Shown here piece by piece: positions 9,226 to 19,322 of a stretch of DNA of 64,000 bases. Position 1 is the stretch's first letter; every line of letters begins with the position of its first letter. The DNA is from Phaeobacter gallaeciensis DSM 26640. GTDB taxonomy: Bacteria > Pseudomonadota > Alphaproteobacteria > Rhodobacterales > Rhodobacteraceae. A model generated the notes under the pieces. The model searched no databases and was not told where the DNA came from. It saw only the letters and a program-made list of their open reading frames with translations. A program made the position numbers and the translations under genes. The stretch lies in NCBI RefSeq assembly GCF_000511385.1, contig NC_023137.1, positions 805,501 to 869,500 of the forward strand, in the 5' to 3' direction.

Positions 9226-10869
9226 ATGTCTGATCTGCGCGAAGAAGCTCTCAAGAGCAAAGCCTGGCCGTTTGAAGAAGCCCGCCGGGTTCTCAAACGT
9301 TATGCCAAGGGCGCGCCGGAGAAGGGCTATGTGCTGTTCGAAACCGGCTATGGCCCCTCCGGCCTGCCACATATCGGCACCTTCGGTGAGGTGGCCCGCA
9401 CCACCATGATCAAAACCGCCTTTGAGGTGATCTCCGACATCCCGACAAAGCTGATCTGCTTTTCGGATGATCTCGATGGTATGCGCAAGGTGCCGGGCAA
9501 TGTCCCGAACCCAGAGAGCCTTGAGGAGCATTTGCAAAAGCCGCTGACCTCGGTGCCGGACCCGTTCGGCACCCATGAAAGCTTTGGCCATCACAACAAC
9601 GCCATGCTGCGCCGTTTCCTTGATACCTTTGGTTTTGAGTATGAGTTCTACTCGGCCAAGGAATTCTATGAATCCGGCCAGTTCGATGAGGTGCTGAAAT
9701 GCGCGGTCGACAAATACGATGACGTCATGGCGATCATGCTGAAGAGCTTGCGCGAAGAACGCCGCCAGACCTATTCAATCTTCCTGCCGATCCATCCTGA
9801 GACTGGCCGGGTTCTGTACGTGCCGATGAAAAAAGTCTGCGCTGAGACCTATACCGTCACCTTTGACGATGAGGACGGCCGCGAATGGACCCTGCCGGTG
9901 ACCGGCGGCAATGTGAAACTGCAGTGGAAGCCGGATTTCGGCGCCCGCTGGGCCGCGCTGGGCGTCGATTTTGAGATGTACGGCAAAGACCACTCCACCA
10001 ATACGCCGATCTATGACGGCATCTGCCGGGTGCTGGGCCACCGCGCGCCGGAGCATTTCACCTATGAGCTGTTCCTGGACGCCAACGGTCAGAAGATCTC
10101 CAAGACCTCCGGTAACGGCATCTCGATCGACGAATGGCTGACCTATGCCTCGACCGAGAGCCTCGCATATTTCATGTACCAGAAGCCCAAAACCGCCAAG
10201 CGGATGCATTTCGATGTGATCCCCAAGGCGGTGGACGAATACCACCAGCAGCTGCGCGCCTACCATGGTCAGGACCTGAAGGCGCAGCTGAACAACCCGG
10301 TCTGGCACATCCACGGCGGCGACGTTCCGCAGTCGGATATGGTGGTGCCCTTCTCGATGTTGCTGAACCTCGCCTCCGCCTCAAGCGCCGAGGACAAGGC
10401 CACCATGTGGGGCTTCATCAACAAATACGCGCCCGACGCGACGCCCGAAAGCAATCCGACAATGGATCAGGCGGCCGGCTTTGCGGTGGCTTACTTCAAC
10501 GACTTCGTGAAACCGGAGAAAACCTACCGTCTGCCCACCGATCAGGAGCGCGCGGCGCTGCAGGATCTGGCAGACGCGCTGAAATCGTCGGATGCTGCGC
10601 TGGCCGCGATCGCCAAGAAGAACGAACTCGCAGGTAACACTGATCCGCTGCCGGAGGCGGATTTCGCGGATGAGGAATTCCTGCAATCCGTCGTCTTTGC
10701 CATTGGCAAGATCCACGGGTTTGAGCCGCTGCGGGCCTGGTTCTCGGCGATCTACGAGGTGCTGCTGGGCGCGTCCCAAGGCCCGCGGTTTGGCGGGTTC
10801 ATCGCCCTTTACGGGGTGGAGGACACGATCAAGCTGATCGATCAGGCACTGGCAGGTGAGCTGGTCTGA
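9226..10869 (+). CDS. lysK: Lysyl-tRNA synthetase, class I
   Basis: A 547-residue class I LysRS, which charges tRNA-Lys with lysine. The class I signatures are HIGT at 49-52 (within [13 protein letters not shown]) and KISKT at 290-294 (within [11 protein letters not shown]). The alpha-helix-cage C-terminal domain follows. Most bacteria use the unrelated class II enzyme, while the class I form is typical of archaea, spirochaetes and many alphaproteobacteria. The start at 9226 follows GGAGA with six-base spacing, and an ATG-like codon at 9208 lacks this. An intrinsic terminator follows at 10898. Confidence 0.95.
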   Translation: MSDLREEALKSKAWPFEEARRVLKRYAKGAPEKGYVLFETGYGPSGLPHIGTFGEVARTTMIKTAFEVISDIPTKLICFSDDLDGMRKVPGNVPNPESLEEHLQKPLTSVPDPFGTHESFGHHNNAMLRRFLDTFGFEYEFYSAKEFYESGQFDEVLKCAVDKYDDVMAIMLKSLREERRQTYSIFLPIHPETGRVLYVPMKKVCAETYTVTFDDEDGREWTLPVTGGNVKLQWKPDFGARWAALGVDFEMYGKDHSTNTPIYDGICRVLGHRAPEHFTYELFLDANGQKISKTSGNGISIDEWLTYASTESLAYFMYQKPKTAKRMHFDVIPKAVDEYHQQLRAYHGQDLKAQLNNPVWHIHGGDVPQSDMVVPFSMLLNLASASSAEDKATMWGFINKYAPDATPESNPTMDQAAGFAVAYFNDFVKPEKTYRLPTDQERAALQDLADALKSSDAALAAIAKKNELAGNTDPLPEADFADEEFLQSVVFAIGKIHGFEPLRAWFSAIYEVLLGASQGPRFGGFIALYGVEDTIKLIDQALAGELV

Positions 10870-10897
10870 CCAGCTAGCAGGCCACAGAAAAGCATTG

Positions 10898-10927
10898 AAA
10901 AAGGGCGCCCCGACGGGTGCCCTTTTT
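10898..10927 (+). terminator. Rho-independent terminator after lysK
   Basis: A GC-rich stem (AAAAAGGGC... paired with ...GCCCTTTTT, short loop around GAC) ends in a run of T about 30 bases after the LysRS stop. Confidence 0.85.
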
Positions 10928-11014
10928 CCGTTGTGGGGCAGGTTTTGTCAGGTTGGCGTGAATTGACGGGTGCAAGCGGCGGCCTAGCTGATCTCTCATC
11001 AAGGGAGATGTTTT

Positions 11015-11428
11015 ATGCGCAAGTTTATGTTGATGAGTGTCTGCGTCGCCATGATGACGCTGCCTGTTTCCGCCTCTGCCGAGGGGCGCGATACGGCCAT
11101 TACCGGGGTGATCAGCGACCAGATTGCCGCCTTCCTGCGCGGCGATGCGGAGGCTGCCTTTGCCCATGCGTCCCCGATGATCCAGGGGCTGTTTGGCAGT
11201 TCCGAGCGGTTTGCGACCATGGTGCAGTCCGGCTACCCCATGGTCTGGCAACCGGATGAGGTGCGCTATCTCGACCTGCGCGATGTGGCTGGCGGCCTGT
11301 GGCAGCGGGTCATGATCACCGACCCCGAGGGGCGCGTACATCTCCTTGATTATCAGATGGTTGAGACTGCGGCGGGCTGGAAAATCAACGCTGTCCAGCT
11401 GCTGACCGCGGACGCCCCGACTGCCTGA
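11015..11428 (+). CDS. Exported DUF4864 protein
   Basis: A 137-residue protein with a clear Sec signal peptide (hydrophobic residues 4-18, cleavage near ASA-EG at 22). A mature domain of about 110 residues matches the DUF4864 pattern: a helix with ITGVISDQIAAFLRGD and AFAHASP, then a sheet ending in DYQMVETAAGWKI. The fold is expected to be NTF2-like. GGGAG lies upstream of the ATG. The role is unknown; it is probably a small periplasmic binding or scaffold protein. It stands alone between lysK and the beta-helix gene. Confidence 0.75.
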   Translation: MRKFMLMSVCVAMMTLPVSASAEGRDTAITGVISDQIAAFLRGDAEAAFAHASPMIQGLFGSSERFATMVQSGYPMVWQPDEVRYLDLRDVAGGLWQRVMITDPEGRVHLLDYQMVETAAGWKINAVQLLTADAPTA

Positions 11429-11588
11429 CCCGCCCACTTGATCGGCCTCTTTGGGAGGTTGGGTGGTGCATACCCTGCGAACGCCCCTCTGACAGCGCGT
11501 TAAACCGCATCCTATAGAACCCTTTCCCTGATTGAACCGGGCTGCGGCCTGATCAGCCGGTAACGGCGGTTTTTGGAAAGGGTGACTG

Positions 11589-13874
11589 ATGAACATAGCG
11601 ATCACTGACGGCGTAGAGCTGATGCCCCCGGCCTTTGCTGAGGGGCTGAACAACTGGTCCAGCGGCAATGGCACACCGGGTTCGGACACCTATCAGGGTG
11701 CAGCCAATGCGGCCTTTGTCGCGGCAGACCCCGATTTCGGCGGCTGTCTGGAACTGCAGAAAACCACCTCGGTGCAAAAACTGCGCAATATGACCCGCAC
11801 CATGCTGACGCCGGGCTGCTATCTGCAAATCACCGCAAAGGTGAAGGCGATCAGCGGCGCCCTGCCCACAGTGCGCATCGCCGCATGGGCCGGACAGTCC
11901 GGTGGTGGCCATCTGAACGGAGTGGTGGAGACGGGGCCAGGCACCAGCCTCTCTACCTACGGCGAGGTGGTTGAGGTCACAGCCATCATTGGCACCGGCA
12001 GCCGCAACGGTGTCGATATGCCCTGGGGTCGGGCCGGGCGCTTTGCCCATGTGGGACTGGATCTGATCGGGCCAAACGGTGGCGTGGTGCGGATCGAGGA
12101 TATCGAAGTACGCGATGTCACCGGCGTGTTCCTGCGCGATATGATCAGCCTTGTGGATGTGACGGATTATGGTGCCATCGGCGATGGCAGCACCGACAAT
12201 ACTGCCGCCTTTGAGGCCGCAGATGCCGCCGCCGCAGGCCGCCGTGTGTTGGTCCCGGCGGGGGAATTCTACCTGGGCAGTACGGTGTCGATGAACCACG
12301 AGGTGCAGTTCGAAGGCACCGTTCGCATGCCCACAAACCGGATGCTCTTGCTGACCCGAAATTTCGTCTTTCCGAGCTACGCCGCCGCCTTTGGCAATGA
12401 AGAACTGGGCTTCAAGAAGGCGTTTCAGGCGCTTCTGAACAACGCCGACCATGAATCGCTGGATCTCTGCGGGCGCAAGGTCACCCTGCGCGGTCCGGTC
12501 GACATGCAGGCGGCGGTGCCCAACAAAACCAGCTATGCCACCCGCCGGGTGATCCGAAACGGCCAGCTGGAGGCGGCTGCAAATGCCGCCTGGGACACCG
12601 ATACGGTGACCGCACAGGCGACTTACAGCACCAGCGACGCGCGCAAGCTGACCAATGTCGCCAATATCGCCAATATCCCCGTCGGCGCCTTGGTCGAAGG
12701 CAGCGGCGTCGGGCGCGAGATTTATGTGCGGGCCAAAAATGTTGGCGCGCGTGAACTGACCCTGACCGCGCCGCTTTATAATGCGGTCGGCACGCAGGTC
12801 TTCACCTTTCGTGATTTCAAATACATGCTGGATTTCAGCGGCTTCAGCGCGCTCAGCAAATTTGGCATGACCGAGGTGGAAATCCAATGCGCAGGCCGCT
12901 GTAGCGGCATTCGTCTCGCCCCCGCAGGCACGGTGTTCAGCCTTGATCACTGTTTCATCTCGCGTCCGCTCAATCGCGGTATCACCTCCATCGGGTCGGG
13001 CTGCCAGGGCATTCTGGTGGACAATTGCCAGTTCCTCTCCAATGAGGAGCCTCTGAATGTCTCCGCCCGCCAGAGCATCGCGCTCAATATCAATGCCAAT
13101 GACGCCAAGCTGCGCAACAACCGCGCGACGAAGTTCCGCCACTTCGCATTGCTCGGCGGGCAGAACCAGACGGTGACCGGCAACCATTTCTTTCAGGGCG
13201 ACACGGTCGCCGACGGCAGCCGCACGGCAGGGCTGATCCTGACCAGCACCAATTGCGCCTCCACCGTGTCGGACAATTACATCGACAATTGCTTTGTTGA
13301 ATGGACCAATGAGCGCGACGCGCGACCCGACTTTACCGGGGGGTTTTCCTTCAGCGCGCTGTCGATCACTGACAATGTGTTCCTCTCCGGCGATGTTGCC
13401 CGCTGGTTCAGCTATATCGTGCTGAAACCCTATGGGACCGGGCATTTCCTCAATGGGATGACCGTATCGGGGAACAAATTCCGCTCCATCAATGGATCCA
13501 TTGACCGGGCTGAACGGGTCGACACCAGCTTTGCAAATCTGGATTTCAGCCGCTCCAAGAGCATCTTTTACGAGGGCAATACCTATCATAACGTCTCAGC
13601 GGCCGTCGCCAATCCGCTGCGTATTGAACATGTGCAGGGCAGTACGGCCAAGACCTGGACCGTCGACACCGATGATGAGCTGCCGTTTCGCGGGCAGGCG
13701 CGGGGGGTCGACAGTGTCATCGCCATTGGCCCGGTCGAGGTTAGCGGCGGCGCTGATCGCCACGTCATGCCCCACGCCAAGCTGCGGGTTGGCAGCCGTC
13801 GGGATCAGGTACAGCTGATCTGGCCGGAGGCGGTGCGCGGGACTGTGCAGGTGACGGTGCGGGTGGACAAATAA
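11589..13874 (+). CDS. Right-handed beta-helix protein (pectate-lyase superfamily), possible GTA head-spike homologue
   Basis: A 761-residue protein without a signal peptide. An N-terminal beta-rich carbohydrate-binding-like module (residues 1-180) leads into the motif DVTDYGAIGDGSTDNTAAF (about 190-208), the hallmark of pectate-lyase-3/GH28-like beta-helices. Asn-rich parallel beta-helix rungs follow to about 680 and then a short C-terminal domain. No obvious catalytic site was identified. From memory, proteins of this length and N-terminus occur singly in many Rhodobacterales and resemble head-spike proteins of gene transfer agents, which bind capsule; this is recollection, not a search result. 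No phage or GTA structural genes lie nearby. GGAAAGGG precedes the ATG. Confidence 0.7.
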   Translation: MNIAITDGVELMPPAFAEGLNNWSSGNGTPGSDTYQGAANAAFVAADPDFGGCLELQKTTSVQKLRNMTRTMLTPGCYLQITAKVKAISGALPTVRIAAWAGQSGGGHLNGVVETGPGTSLSTYGEVVEVTAIIGTGSRNGVDMPWGRAGRFAHVGLDLIGPNGGVVRIEDIEVRDVTGVFLRDMISLVDVTDYGAIGDGSTDNTAAFEAADAAAAGRRVLVPAGEFYLGSTVSMNHEVQFEGTVRMPTNRMLLLTRNFVFPSYAAAFGNEELGFKKAFQALLNNADHESLDLCGRKVTLRGPVDMQAAVPNKTSYATRRVIRNGQLEAAANAAWDTDTVTAQATYSTSDARKLTNVANIANIPVGALVEGSGVGREIYVRAKNVGARELTLTAPLYNAVGTQVFTFRDFKYMLDFSGFSALSKFGMTEVEIQCAGRCSGIRLAPAGTVFSLDHCFISRPLNRGITSIGSGCQGILVDNCQFLSNEEPLNVSARQSIALNINANDAKLRNNRATKFRHFALLGGQNQTVTGNHFFQGDTVADGSRTAGLILTSTNCASTVSDNYIDNCFVEWTNERDARPDFTGGFSFSALSITDNVFLSGDVARWFSYIVLKPYGTGHFLNGMTVSGNKFRSINGSIDRAERVDTSFANLDFSRSKSIFYEGNTYHNVSAAVANPLRIEHVQGSTAKTWTVDTDDELPFRGQARGVDSVIAIGPVEVSGGADRHVMPHAKLRVGSRRDQVQLIWPEAVRGTVQVTVRVDK

Positions 13875-13902
13875 CCCTCGCCTAGGCACGCGCAGGCGGG
13901 GG

Positions 13903-14631
13903 TCAGAACCGGTGCCAGATCGCCAGTTTGATCCCCAGCGACCGGGTCTCGGTCCGTTTGTGTTGTAGGCCGATCACTAGCTCTGGCGCGTCCTTGCCGA
14001 AGCGACGCGCCAGTGGCATCCGCAGGCTGGGGGTCACTGCAACGGAAAATGAAGCCCCGGCCGTCTTGCTGGTTTCCACCTGCAAAAGCGGCGCCAATTT
14101 GCCGGGGCGGTTCAGCCCAAATGTGGCATCCAGCTTCCAGGTCTGCTCCAGCCCCTTGCTGCGCCATTCATGGCCCAGGTCCAATGCGACCCATCCCGAT
14201 ATGTCGCGATCCCGCAGCCGCATGTCAAAGCTGCGCCCATAAGACAGTGTCAGTCGCTGCATTGGCGTCCAGATCTCGCTTGTCTGGTTTAATCCCAAAG
14301 CCACCTCTACCGCCGTCCGCGCCCGGCCCAGCCGGGGCAGGGGGTGGCGCACGAACAGTAGCGCATGGGCAGAACTGCCCCGGCTCACGTTCAGATCCAC
14401 CCCAACAGTCCAGCGCGTATGCAGCCCGTATTCGCCGTAATACCCCAGTTCCGCTGGAATGCGTTGACCTACACTTAGCCCCTTCAATGCGGCGAGGTCT
14501 TGACGCAGGGTGAGGCTGGTGGCCGCAAACCCCTCACCGGGTTTCTGCAACCACGCCCCGGCCGTGGCCGGGGTCAGCGGCATCACAGAGAGGCAGGCAA
14601 TTGCCAGAAGACGCGCGAACCATTGCTGCAT
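13903..14631 (-). CDS. Predicted outer-membrane beta-barrel protein
   Basis: A 242-residue exported protein with a Sec signal peptide (cleavage near ATA-GA at about 25). The mature part alternates polar and hydrophobic residues in many short strands and ends in the aromatic terminus IWHRF, as expected for a barrel recognised by BamA. A barrel of 8-12 strands fits the length. No family name is certain. The gene converges on the beta-helix gene with 28 bases between the stops. No strong ribosome binding site is seen at the ATG, and an internal start within the signal region cannot be excluded. Confidence 0.65.
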   Translation of the reverse strand: MQQWFARLLAIACLSVMPLTPATAGAWLQKPGEGFAATSLTLRQDLAALKGLSVGQRIPAELGYYGEYGLHTRWTVGVDLNVSRGSSAHALLFVRHPLPRLGRARTAVEVALGLNQTSEIWTPMQRLTLSYGRSFDMRLRDRDISGWVALDLGHEWRSKGLEQTWKLDATFGLNRPGKLAPLLQVETSKTAGASFSVAVTPSLRMPLARRFGKDAPELVIGLQHKRTETRSLGIKLAIWHRF

Positions 14632-14766
14632 AAATACACTTTAGGGTTGTTTTGATTTTTAATCACTCTTTTTATGGCATGGCGGGAGTCGTTTCAGGGG
14701 CTGAGAGAAACTTCTGCGGGTTCTGGCCAAACCGGCGTAAGCTGGACGTGGATAAGGGAGGAAGCC

Positions 14767-15084
14767 ATGCCGACGATCGCGACCAACACCGAAACCCAAA
14801 CCGTCATCACCACATTCGAGATGACACCGGGCACATGCCAAGATCTACTGGACGCCCTGACCGAAGCCTATGCCGAGTTCATCTCACATCAGCCGGGGTT
14901 CATTTCTGCCGGGTTGCATGTGAATGACGCACAGACCCGAATTGCCAATTATTCCCAGTGGCACCGCCGCGAGGATTTTATGGCCATGTTGCGCAGCGCC
15001 GAGATGCGCAACCGCAATCGCAAGATCAATGAGCTTTGCCGCAGCTTTGAGCCGGTGATGTATGAGGTCGCCGCAACCTTTTGA
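14767..15084 (+). CDS. Antibiotic-biosynthesis-monooxygenase-fold (ABM) protein
   Basis: A 105-residue cytoplasmic protein of the dimeric alpha/beta-barrel ABM fold. The conserved core is an alpha helix followed by the HQPGFISAGLHVNDAQTRIANYSQW segment and an REDFMAMLRS helix. Such proteins include quinol monooxygenases, haem-degrading enzymes and enzymes of unknown substrate, so chemistry is not assigned. The ATG at 14767 has GGGAGG upstream and is clearly the start. It begins a run of small rightward genes with Usp and a zinc-ribbon protein. It is only distantly similar to the two ABM proteins near 26 and 30 kb. Confidence 0.82.
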   Translation: MPTIATNTETQTVITTFEMTPGTCQDLLDALTEAYAEFISHQPGFISAGLHVNDAQTRIANYSQWHRREDFMAMLRSAEMRNRNRKINELCRSFEPVMYEVAATF

Positions 15085-15182
15085 TCTGCCGCGCGTTTCC
15101 TTTCCATGCGCGACTGATCTCGATCAAGGCAGGCCAACAGGGCCTGCCGCATGATCAGAGCTGCCGACAGAGGAGACCGCAG

Positions 15183-15590
15183 ATGTATAGTAATATTCTT
15201 GTTCCGATATCATTCGATCCCGACCGTGATGTGAACGGCCCGCTGAAGCTTGCAGGGCTGCTGGCCACGCCGGAGGCGAAGATCACGCTTCTGCATGTGG
15301 TCGAACAGGTGCCGGCCTATGCGATTTCTTATATGCCGGTTGATTATCTCGATGCGGCGCGCAAGGCACTGCAGGCAGAGCTGGACGGTTTGGCCAAGAC
15401 GCTGCCCAATGCTACAGGCGTGCTGATTGATGGCCATTCGGGGCGCGCCATTTTGGACTGGGCCGAGGATCATTCCCCTGATCTCATCATTATCGCGTCA
15501 CATCGCCCCGGAATGCAGGATCTGCTGCTGGGCTCAACCGCCACCCAGGTGGTGCGCCACGCGGCCTGCGCGGTACATGTCGTACGCTGA
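15183..15590 (+). CDS. Universal stress protein (UspA family)
   Basis: A 135-residue Usp domain covering nearly the whole protein. It has the NILVPISFD N-terminal strand with an Asp, the central ITLLHVVE strand, and the ATP-binding signature ASHRPGMQDLLLGSTATQVV followed by the CAVHVVR C-terminal strand. The signature retains the Gly and Ser/Thr spacing of ATP-binding members. GAGGAG lies upstream of the ATG at 15183. It follows the ABM gene by about 100 bp and precedes a zinc-ribbon protein, suggesting a stress-related set. Confidence 0.92.
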   Translation: MYSNILVPISFDPDRDVNGPLKLAGLLATPEAKITLLHVVEQVPAYAISYMPVDYLDAARKALQAELDGLAKTLPNATGVLIDGHSGRAILDWAEDHSPDLIIIASHRPGMQDLLLGSTATQVVRHAACAVHVVR

Positions 15591-15697
15591 GGCTTGCGCT
15601 GTTTTGACGCCGGGAGCGCAATAATGCGCCGCAAGACTTGTCGTGCGGCAAAAGCGACCCCACTTGCAATGCAATCAAGTTTTGTGAGGAGAAAACG

Positions 15698-15955
15698 ATG
15701 CAATGTCCGATTGATGGCACACAGCTGGTCATGACCGACCGGGCCGGAGTGGAAATCGATTACTGCCCGCAATGTCGGGGTGTCTGGCTGGATCGCGGTG
15801 AATTGGACAAGATCATTGAGCGATCCGCACCGCAGCAATCCGCGCCGCAACGTGACAGTTATCGCCCCGAAAAACGCGATTCAGACCGGCATTATTCAGA
15901 AAAACGCTACAAGAAAAAACGCGGCGGGTTTCTTGAGGATCTTTTTGATTTTTGA
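15698..15955 (+). CDS. TFIIB-type zinc-ribbon protein
   Basis: An 85-residue protein with an N-terminal zinc ribbon. CPIDGT near the start and CPQCRGVWLDRGELDKI at about residues 24-40 give the zf-TFIIB family pattern. The rest is a basic and acidic, low-complexity tail ending in GGFLEDLFDF. In this family the GVWLDRGEL stretch is highly conserved but its role is unknown. The start at 15698 follows GAGGAG. It lies about 110 bp after the Usp gene on the same strand. Confidence 0.85.
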   Translation: MQCPIDGTQLVMTDRAGVEIDYCPQCRGVWLDRGELDKIIERSAPQQSAPQRDSYRPEKRDSDRHYSEKRYKKKRGGFLEDLFDF

Positions 15956-16072
15956 GTGATTTTTGAGGAGGTCCCAGACTGGCGACGAGCTTTGGGCGCG
16001 TGAGGACGGCGCATCAAGACAGGTGTCGGGGCCTTTGCCCATTATGAGCGTGCTCGCGCAGGATTCAAAAAG

Positions 16073-16109
16073 AAACGCCCCGGCACCATGTTTTGGTACC
16101 GGGGCGTTT
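16073..16109. terminator. Bidirectional terminator between zinc-ribbon and PLDc_N genes
   Basis: A long stem (AAACGCCCCGG... paired with ...CCGGGGCGTTT, loop TGTTT) lies between convergent genes. It is flanked by A on one side and T on the other, so it can serve both strands. Confidence 0.75.
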
Positions 16110-16122
16110 GTATAACATGTTA

Positions 16123-16308
16123 TTAGATATGCGCTTTGTTGCCGCGCGGGCCAGCGATCAGCCATGCGATCAGGCCAATGACAGGCAGGACCAGAATGAC
16201 GAGGGTCCAGATCACCTTGGCCGCGGTCGAGGCGCCGGATGTGAGGACTTGGTAAATCGCATAAAGATCGGCGATTAAAATAACTAGACCAAGAAGACTA
16301 TAACCCAT
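16123..16308 (-). CDS. PLDc_N-domain small membrane protein
   Basis: A 61-residue protein made of two transmembrane helices (about 3-22 and 32-53), with the PLDc_N-type ending of a VIGLIAWLIAGPRG helix. This domain is found at the N-terminus of cardiolipin synthases and alone in many small proteins. The start at 16308 is chosen because GGAG is six bases upstream; an in-frame ATG four codons earlier lies over the ribosome binding site. A role in envelope stress is possible but not shown. Confidence 0.75.
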   Translation of the reverse strand: MGYSLLGLVILIADLYAIYQVLTSGASTAAKVIWTLVILVLPVIGLIAWLIAGPRGNKAHI

Positions 16309-16455
16309 TTTTTTCTCCACTGTTTGTGTTCTGCTAGGTAAACCCCCGGTTCGTGAAAAGGTTCCGATATTTTTTTGGGAACTATTTGCGCAATGAGGTC
16401 GTTAGCTTTTCGACGCATCGACGAGATGCACCGTTTTTTGGAAAGGAACGATGAT

Positions 16456-16761
16456 ATGAAAACCGCAACAGGAATTATTCTGGGCGTTATTGCTGTAGTT
16501 GCTATCGCAATCGGCATTTACATGGTGGATGTCGATCAGACCGAAGAGGCCAGCCTGCCCGATGTTGATGTAAGCGTTGAGGGCGGCAACCTGCCAAAAT
16601 TCGATGCTGAGGTTGGGTCCGTCTCCATTACCGAAGAAACCGCAACGGTGAAGGTTCCCGATGTCGATGTGACCATGGAAGAGGCTAAAATCTCGGTTCC
16701 CGGCCTGAAAGTGACGCCTCCTGAAGACGCGGCTGACGAAGTTGCCGCTGAATCTAACTAA
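16456..16761 (+). CDS. Membrane-anchored acidic protein, function unknown
   Basis: A 101-residue protein with one N-terminal transmembrane segment (residues 4-24). A periplasmic or extracellular acidic domain follows that is rich in Val, Asp and Glu. The domain has a repeated element (LPDVDVSVEGG, VKVPDVDVTMEE, ISVPGLKVTPP), suggesting short beta repeats. GGAAAGGA lies upstream of the ATG at 16456. A strong terminator follows. No family is recognised. Confidence 0.7.
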   Translation: MKTATGIILGVIAVVAIAIGIYMVDVDQTEEASLPDVDVSVEGGNLPKFDAEVGSVSITEETATVKVPDVDVTMEEAKISVPGLKVTPPEDAADEVAAESN

Positions 16762-16790
16762 GAGACGCAGGTGCCTGTTCCGGCACAGGT

Positions 16791-16820
16791 TGCCCCCCCG
16801 CCGCTGCGGGGGGCTTTTTT
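16791..16820 (+). terminator. Rho-independent terminator
   Basis: A stem of GCCCCCCC against GGGGGGC is followed by six T, 30 bases after the stop of the membrane-anchored acidic protein gene. A smaller hairpin (GTGCC/GGCAC) lies just before it. Confidence 0.85.
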
Positions 16821-16892
16821 CGTGTCCGGTTTGTCGGGGGCAGGCGCTGTCGCCTCCACTGCACTCTTGTAGGCCAGCTAGCCCCGCTGAGC

Positions 16893-19094
16893 CTACGACG
16901 AGAACTTCTTCTGCGACTTGCCCCGATAGGCCCGTGTTCCGGCTTTGCCTGCGGTGGAACGCCCCCGTGATTTGACGGCGGCATCTGATGCGGCCTCAAT
17001 CGCGGACTGACGCGCTAGCGGGTCGTCGGAAACTGCGAGATCCACCGCTTCCAGCCGCTTGACCTCGTCGCGTAGACGCGCGGCTTCTTCGAACTCCAGG
17101 TTCTCGGCGGCCTTGCGCATCTGCTCGCGCAGCCCCGCCAAATGGGCCTCCAGATTGGCACCATGCATCGGTTGGTCGATGGTTGCGGTGACGCGGTTCA
17201 TATCCACATCGCCCTCATAGAGACCGGCCAGAACATCCTCGACGTTCTTTTTGACGGTCGCAGGGGTGATGCCGTGTTCCTCGTTATAGGCGATCTGTTT
17301 CTCGCGACGGCGGTTGGTCTCGCCCAGTGCGCGTTCCATCGAACCAGTGATGCGGTCTGCATACATGATAACCCGGCCATCGGCATTTCGAGCGGCACGT
17401 CCGATGGTCTGGATCAGCGAGGTTTCCGAGCGCAGGAACCCCTCCTTGTCGGCATCCAGAATGGCGACCAGACCACATTCGGGGATATCCAGACCCTCGC
17501 GCAACAGGTTGATGCCGATCAGCACGTCAAAGGCGCCAAGTCGCAGATCCCGCAGGATTTCGATCCGTTCCAGCGTGTCGATATCGCTGTGCATATAGCG
17601 GACCTTGATCCCCTGTTCGTGCATATATTCGGTCAGATCCTCGGCCATGCGTTTGGTGAGGGTTGTCACCAGCGTGCGGAACCCGTTTTCGGTGACACGG
17701 CGCACTTCATCCAACAGGTCATCGACCTGCATATCCACCGGGCGGATTTCCACCTCCGGGTCCAACAGGCCGGTCGGGCGGATCACCTGTTCGGCAAAAA
17801 CGCCGCCCGATTGCTCAATCTCCCAGGCCGCCGGTGTGGCAGAGACAAAGACCGATTGCGGGCGCATGGCGTCCCATTCCTCAAACTTGAGGGGGCGGTT
17901 GTCCATGCAGGAGGGCAGGCGGAAACCATGTTCGGCCAGCGTGAACTTGCGCCGGTGGTCACCTTTGTACATGCCGCCGATCTGCGGCACGGAAACATGG
18001 GATTCATCTGCAAAAACAATTGCATTGTCCGGGATGAATTCAAACAGGGTAGGGGGCGGCTCCCCCGGAGCGCGACCGGTCAGATAGCGCGAGTAGTTCT
18101 CGATCCCGTTACAATGACCGGTGGCCTCCAGCATCTCGATATCGAAATTGGTGCGCTGTTCCAGCCGCTGTGCTTCCAGCAGCTTGCCCTCGCCAACCAG
18201 CTGATCCAGCCGCATCTTCAGCTCTTCCTTGATCGAAATGACCGCCTGTTTCAGCGTCGGCTTCGGGGTCACATAGTGGGAATTCGCGTAGACGCGGATC
18301 TGATCGAAACTGCCGGTTTTCTCGCCGGTGAGCGGGTCGAATTCGGTAATCCCCTCCAGCTCCTCACCAAAGAAGGACAGCCGCCAGGCGCGATCCTCAA
18401 GGTGGGCGGGGAAAATCTCCAGCGAATCGCCGCGCACCCGGAAGCTGCCGCGCTGAAACGCCTGATCGTTGCGTTTGTACTGCTGCGCGACCAGATCGGC
18501 CATGACCTGCCGCTGGTCATAGTCTTCACCCACTTTCAGGTCCTGCGTCATCGCCGAATAGGTCTCGACCGAGCCGATACCGTAGATGCAGCTCACAGAC
18601 GCGATGATGATCACATCATCCCGTTCCAACAGCGACCGGGTGGCAGAGTGGCGCATCCGGTCGATCTGTTCGTTGATCTGGCTTTCCTTCTCGATATAGG
18701 TGTCGGAGCGCGCGACATAGGCCTCTGGCTGGTAATAGTCGTAGAAGGAGACGAAGTATTCGACGGAGTTTTCCGGGAAGAAGCCTTTGAATTCGCCGTA
18801 TAATTGCGCCGCCAGCGTCTTGTTGGGGGCGAGGATGATTGCCGGGCGCTGGGTCTCCTCGATCACCTTGGCCATGGTGAAGGTCTTGCCCGTTCCCGTC
18901 GCCCCCAGCAGGACCTGATTGCGTTCGCCGTCCAGCACGCCTGCTGATAGCTCCTTGATTGCGGTGGGCTGGTCGCCGGCCGGGTCGAATTCCGTATGCA
19001 TCACAAATTCCCGCCCACCTTCCAGCTTGGGGCGGTGCTGCGGCGCGCGGTCAGCCATCATCGGCATGGATTTGTCGGAATGGGCGTATGGCAT
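16893..19094 (-). CDS. uvrB: Excinuclease ABC subunit B (UvrB)
   Basis: A 733-residue DNA repair helicase that loads damaged DNA for UvrC in nucleotide excision repair. Walker A is GATGTGKT at 64-71. The beta-hairpin region [18 protein letters not shown], the DESH Walker B box, the helicase motif [28 protein letters not shown] and a C-terminal UVR coiled coil (about 650-690) are all present. A basic, low-complexity tail ends the protein. AGGAG lies upstream of the ATG. It is a single gene, as is usual for uvrB. Confidence 0.97.
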   Translation of the reverse strand: MPYAHSDKSMPMMADRAPQHRPKLEGGREFVMHTEFDPAGDQPTAIKELSAGVLDGERNQVLLGATGTGKTFTMAKVIEETQRPAIILAPNKTLAAQLYGEFKGFFPENSVEYFVSFYDYYQPEAYVARSDTYIEKESQINEQIDRMRHSATRSLLERDDVIIIASVSCIYGIGSVETYSAMTQDLKVGEDYDQRQVMADLVAQQYKRNDQAFQRGSFRVRGDSLEIFPAHLEDRAWRLSFFGEELEGITEFDPLTGEKTGSFDQIRVYANSHYVTPKPTLKQAVISIKEELKMRLDQLVGEGKLLEAQRLEQRTNFDIEMLEATGHCNGIENYSRYLTGRAPGEPPPTLFEFIPDNAIVFADESHVSVPQIGGMYKGDHRRKFTLAEHGFRLPSCMDNRPLKFEEWDAMRPQSVFVSATPAAWEIEQSGGVFAEQVIRPTGLLDPEVEIRPVDMQVDDLLDEVRRVTENGFRTLVTTLTKRMAEDLTEYMHEQGIKVRYMHSDIDTLERIEILRDLRLGAFDVLIGINLLREGLDIPECGLVAILDADKEGFLRSETSLIQTIGRAARNADGRVIMYADRITGSMERALGETNRRREKQIAYNEEHGITPATVKKNVEDVLAGLYEGDVDMNRVTATIDQPMHGANLEAHLAGLREQMRKAAENLEFEEAARLRDEVKRLEAVDLAVSDDPLARQSAIEAASDAAVKSRGRSTAGKAGTRAYRGKSQKKFSS

Positions 19095-19322
19095 TGTGGC
19101 TCTCTCCTGCTAGGGGCAGAGATTGGTCTGTTTTTGTTCTTATTCAAGGGGGATTTTGCCTGCGTGCGTGGATGAAGGCCCCGCTTTGCACTCAAACCTG
19201 TCGTGAAGGTTGTGAAATCCCCGGTTTTCCACCCAAACCTGCGCAATCTGCGGCATTTGCCACCTTGCCCGCCCGCAGGGTTCAGCGCATATAGGGAACA
19301 GAGATTGATGAGGAGACTTCCC

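Noticed and set aside
11553..13589. Open frame of 678 codons antisense to the beta-helix gene
   Set aside because: Low-complexity translation and no motif; the sense gene has a clear beta-helix signature and ribosome binding site.
17142..18803. Open frame antisense to uvrB
   Set aside because: The UvrB protein is complete and conserved, and the antisense frame reflects GC-rich third positions.
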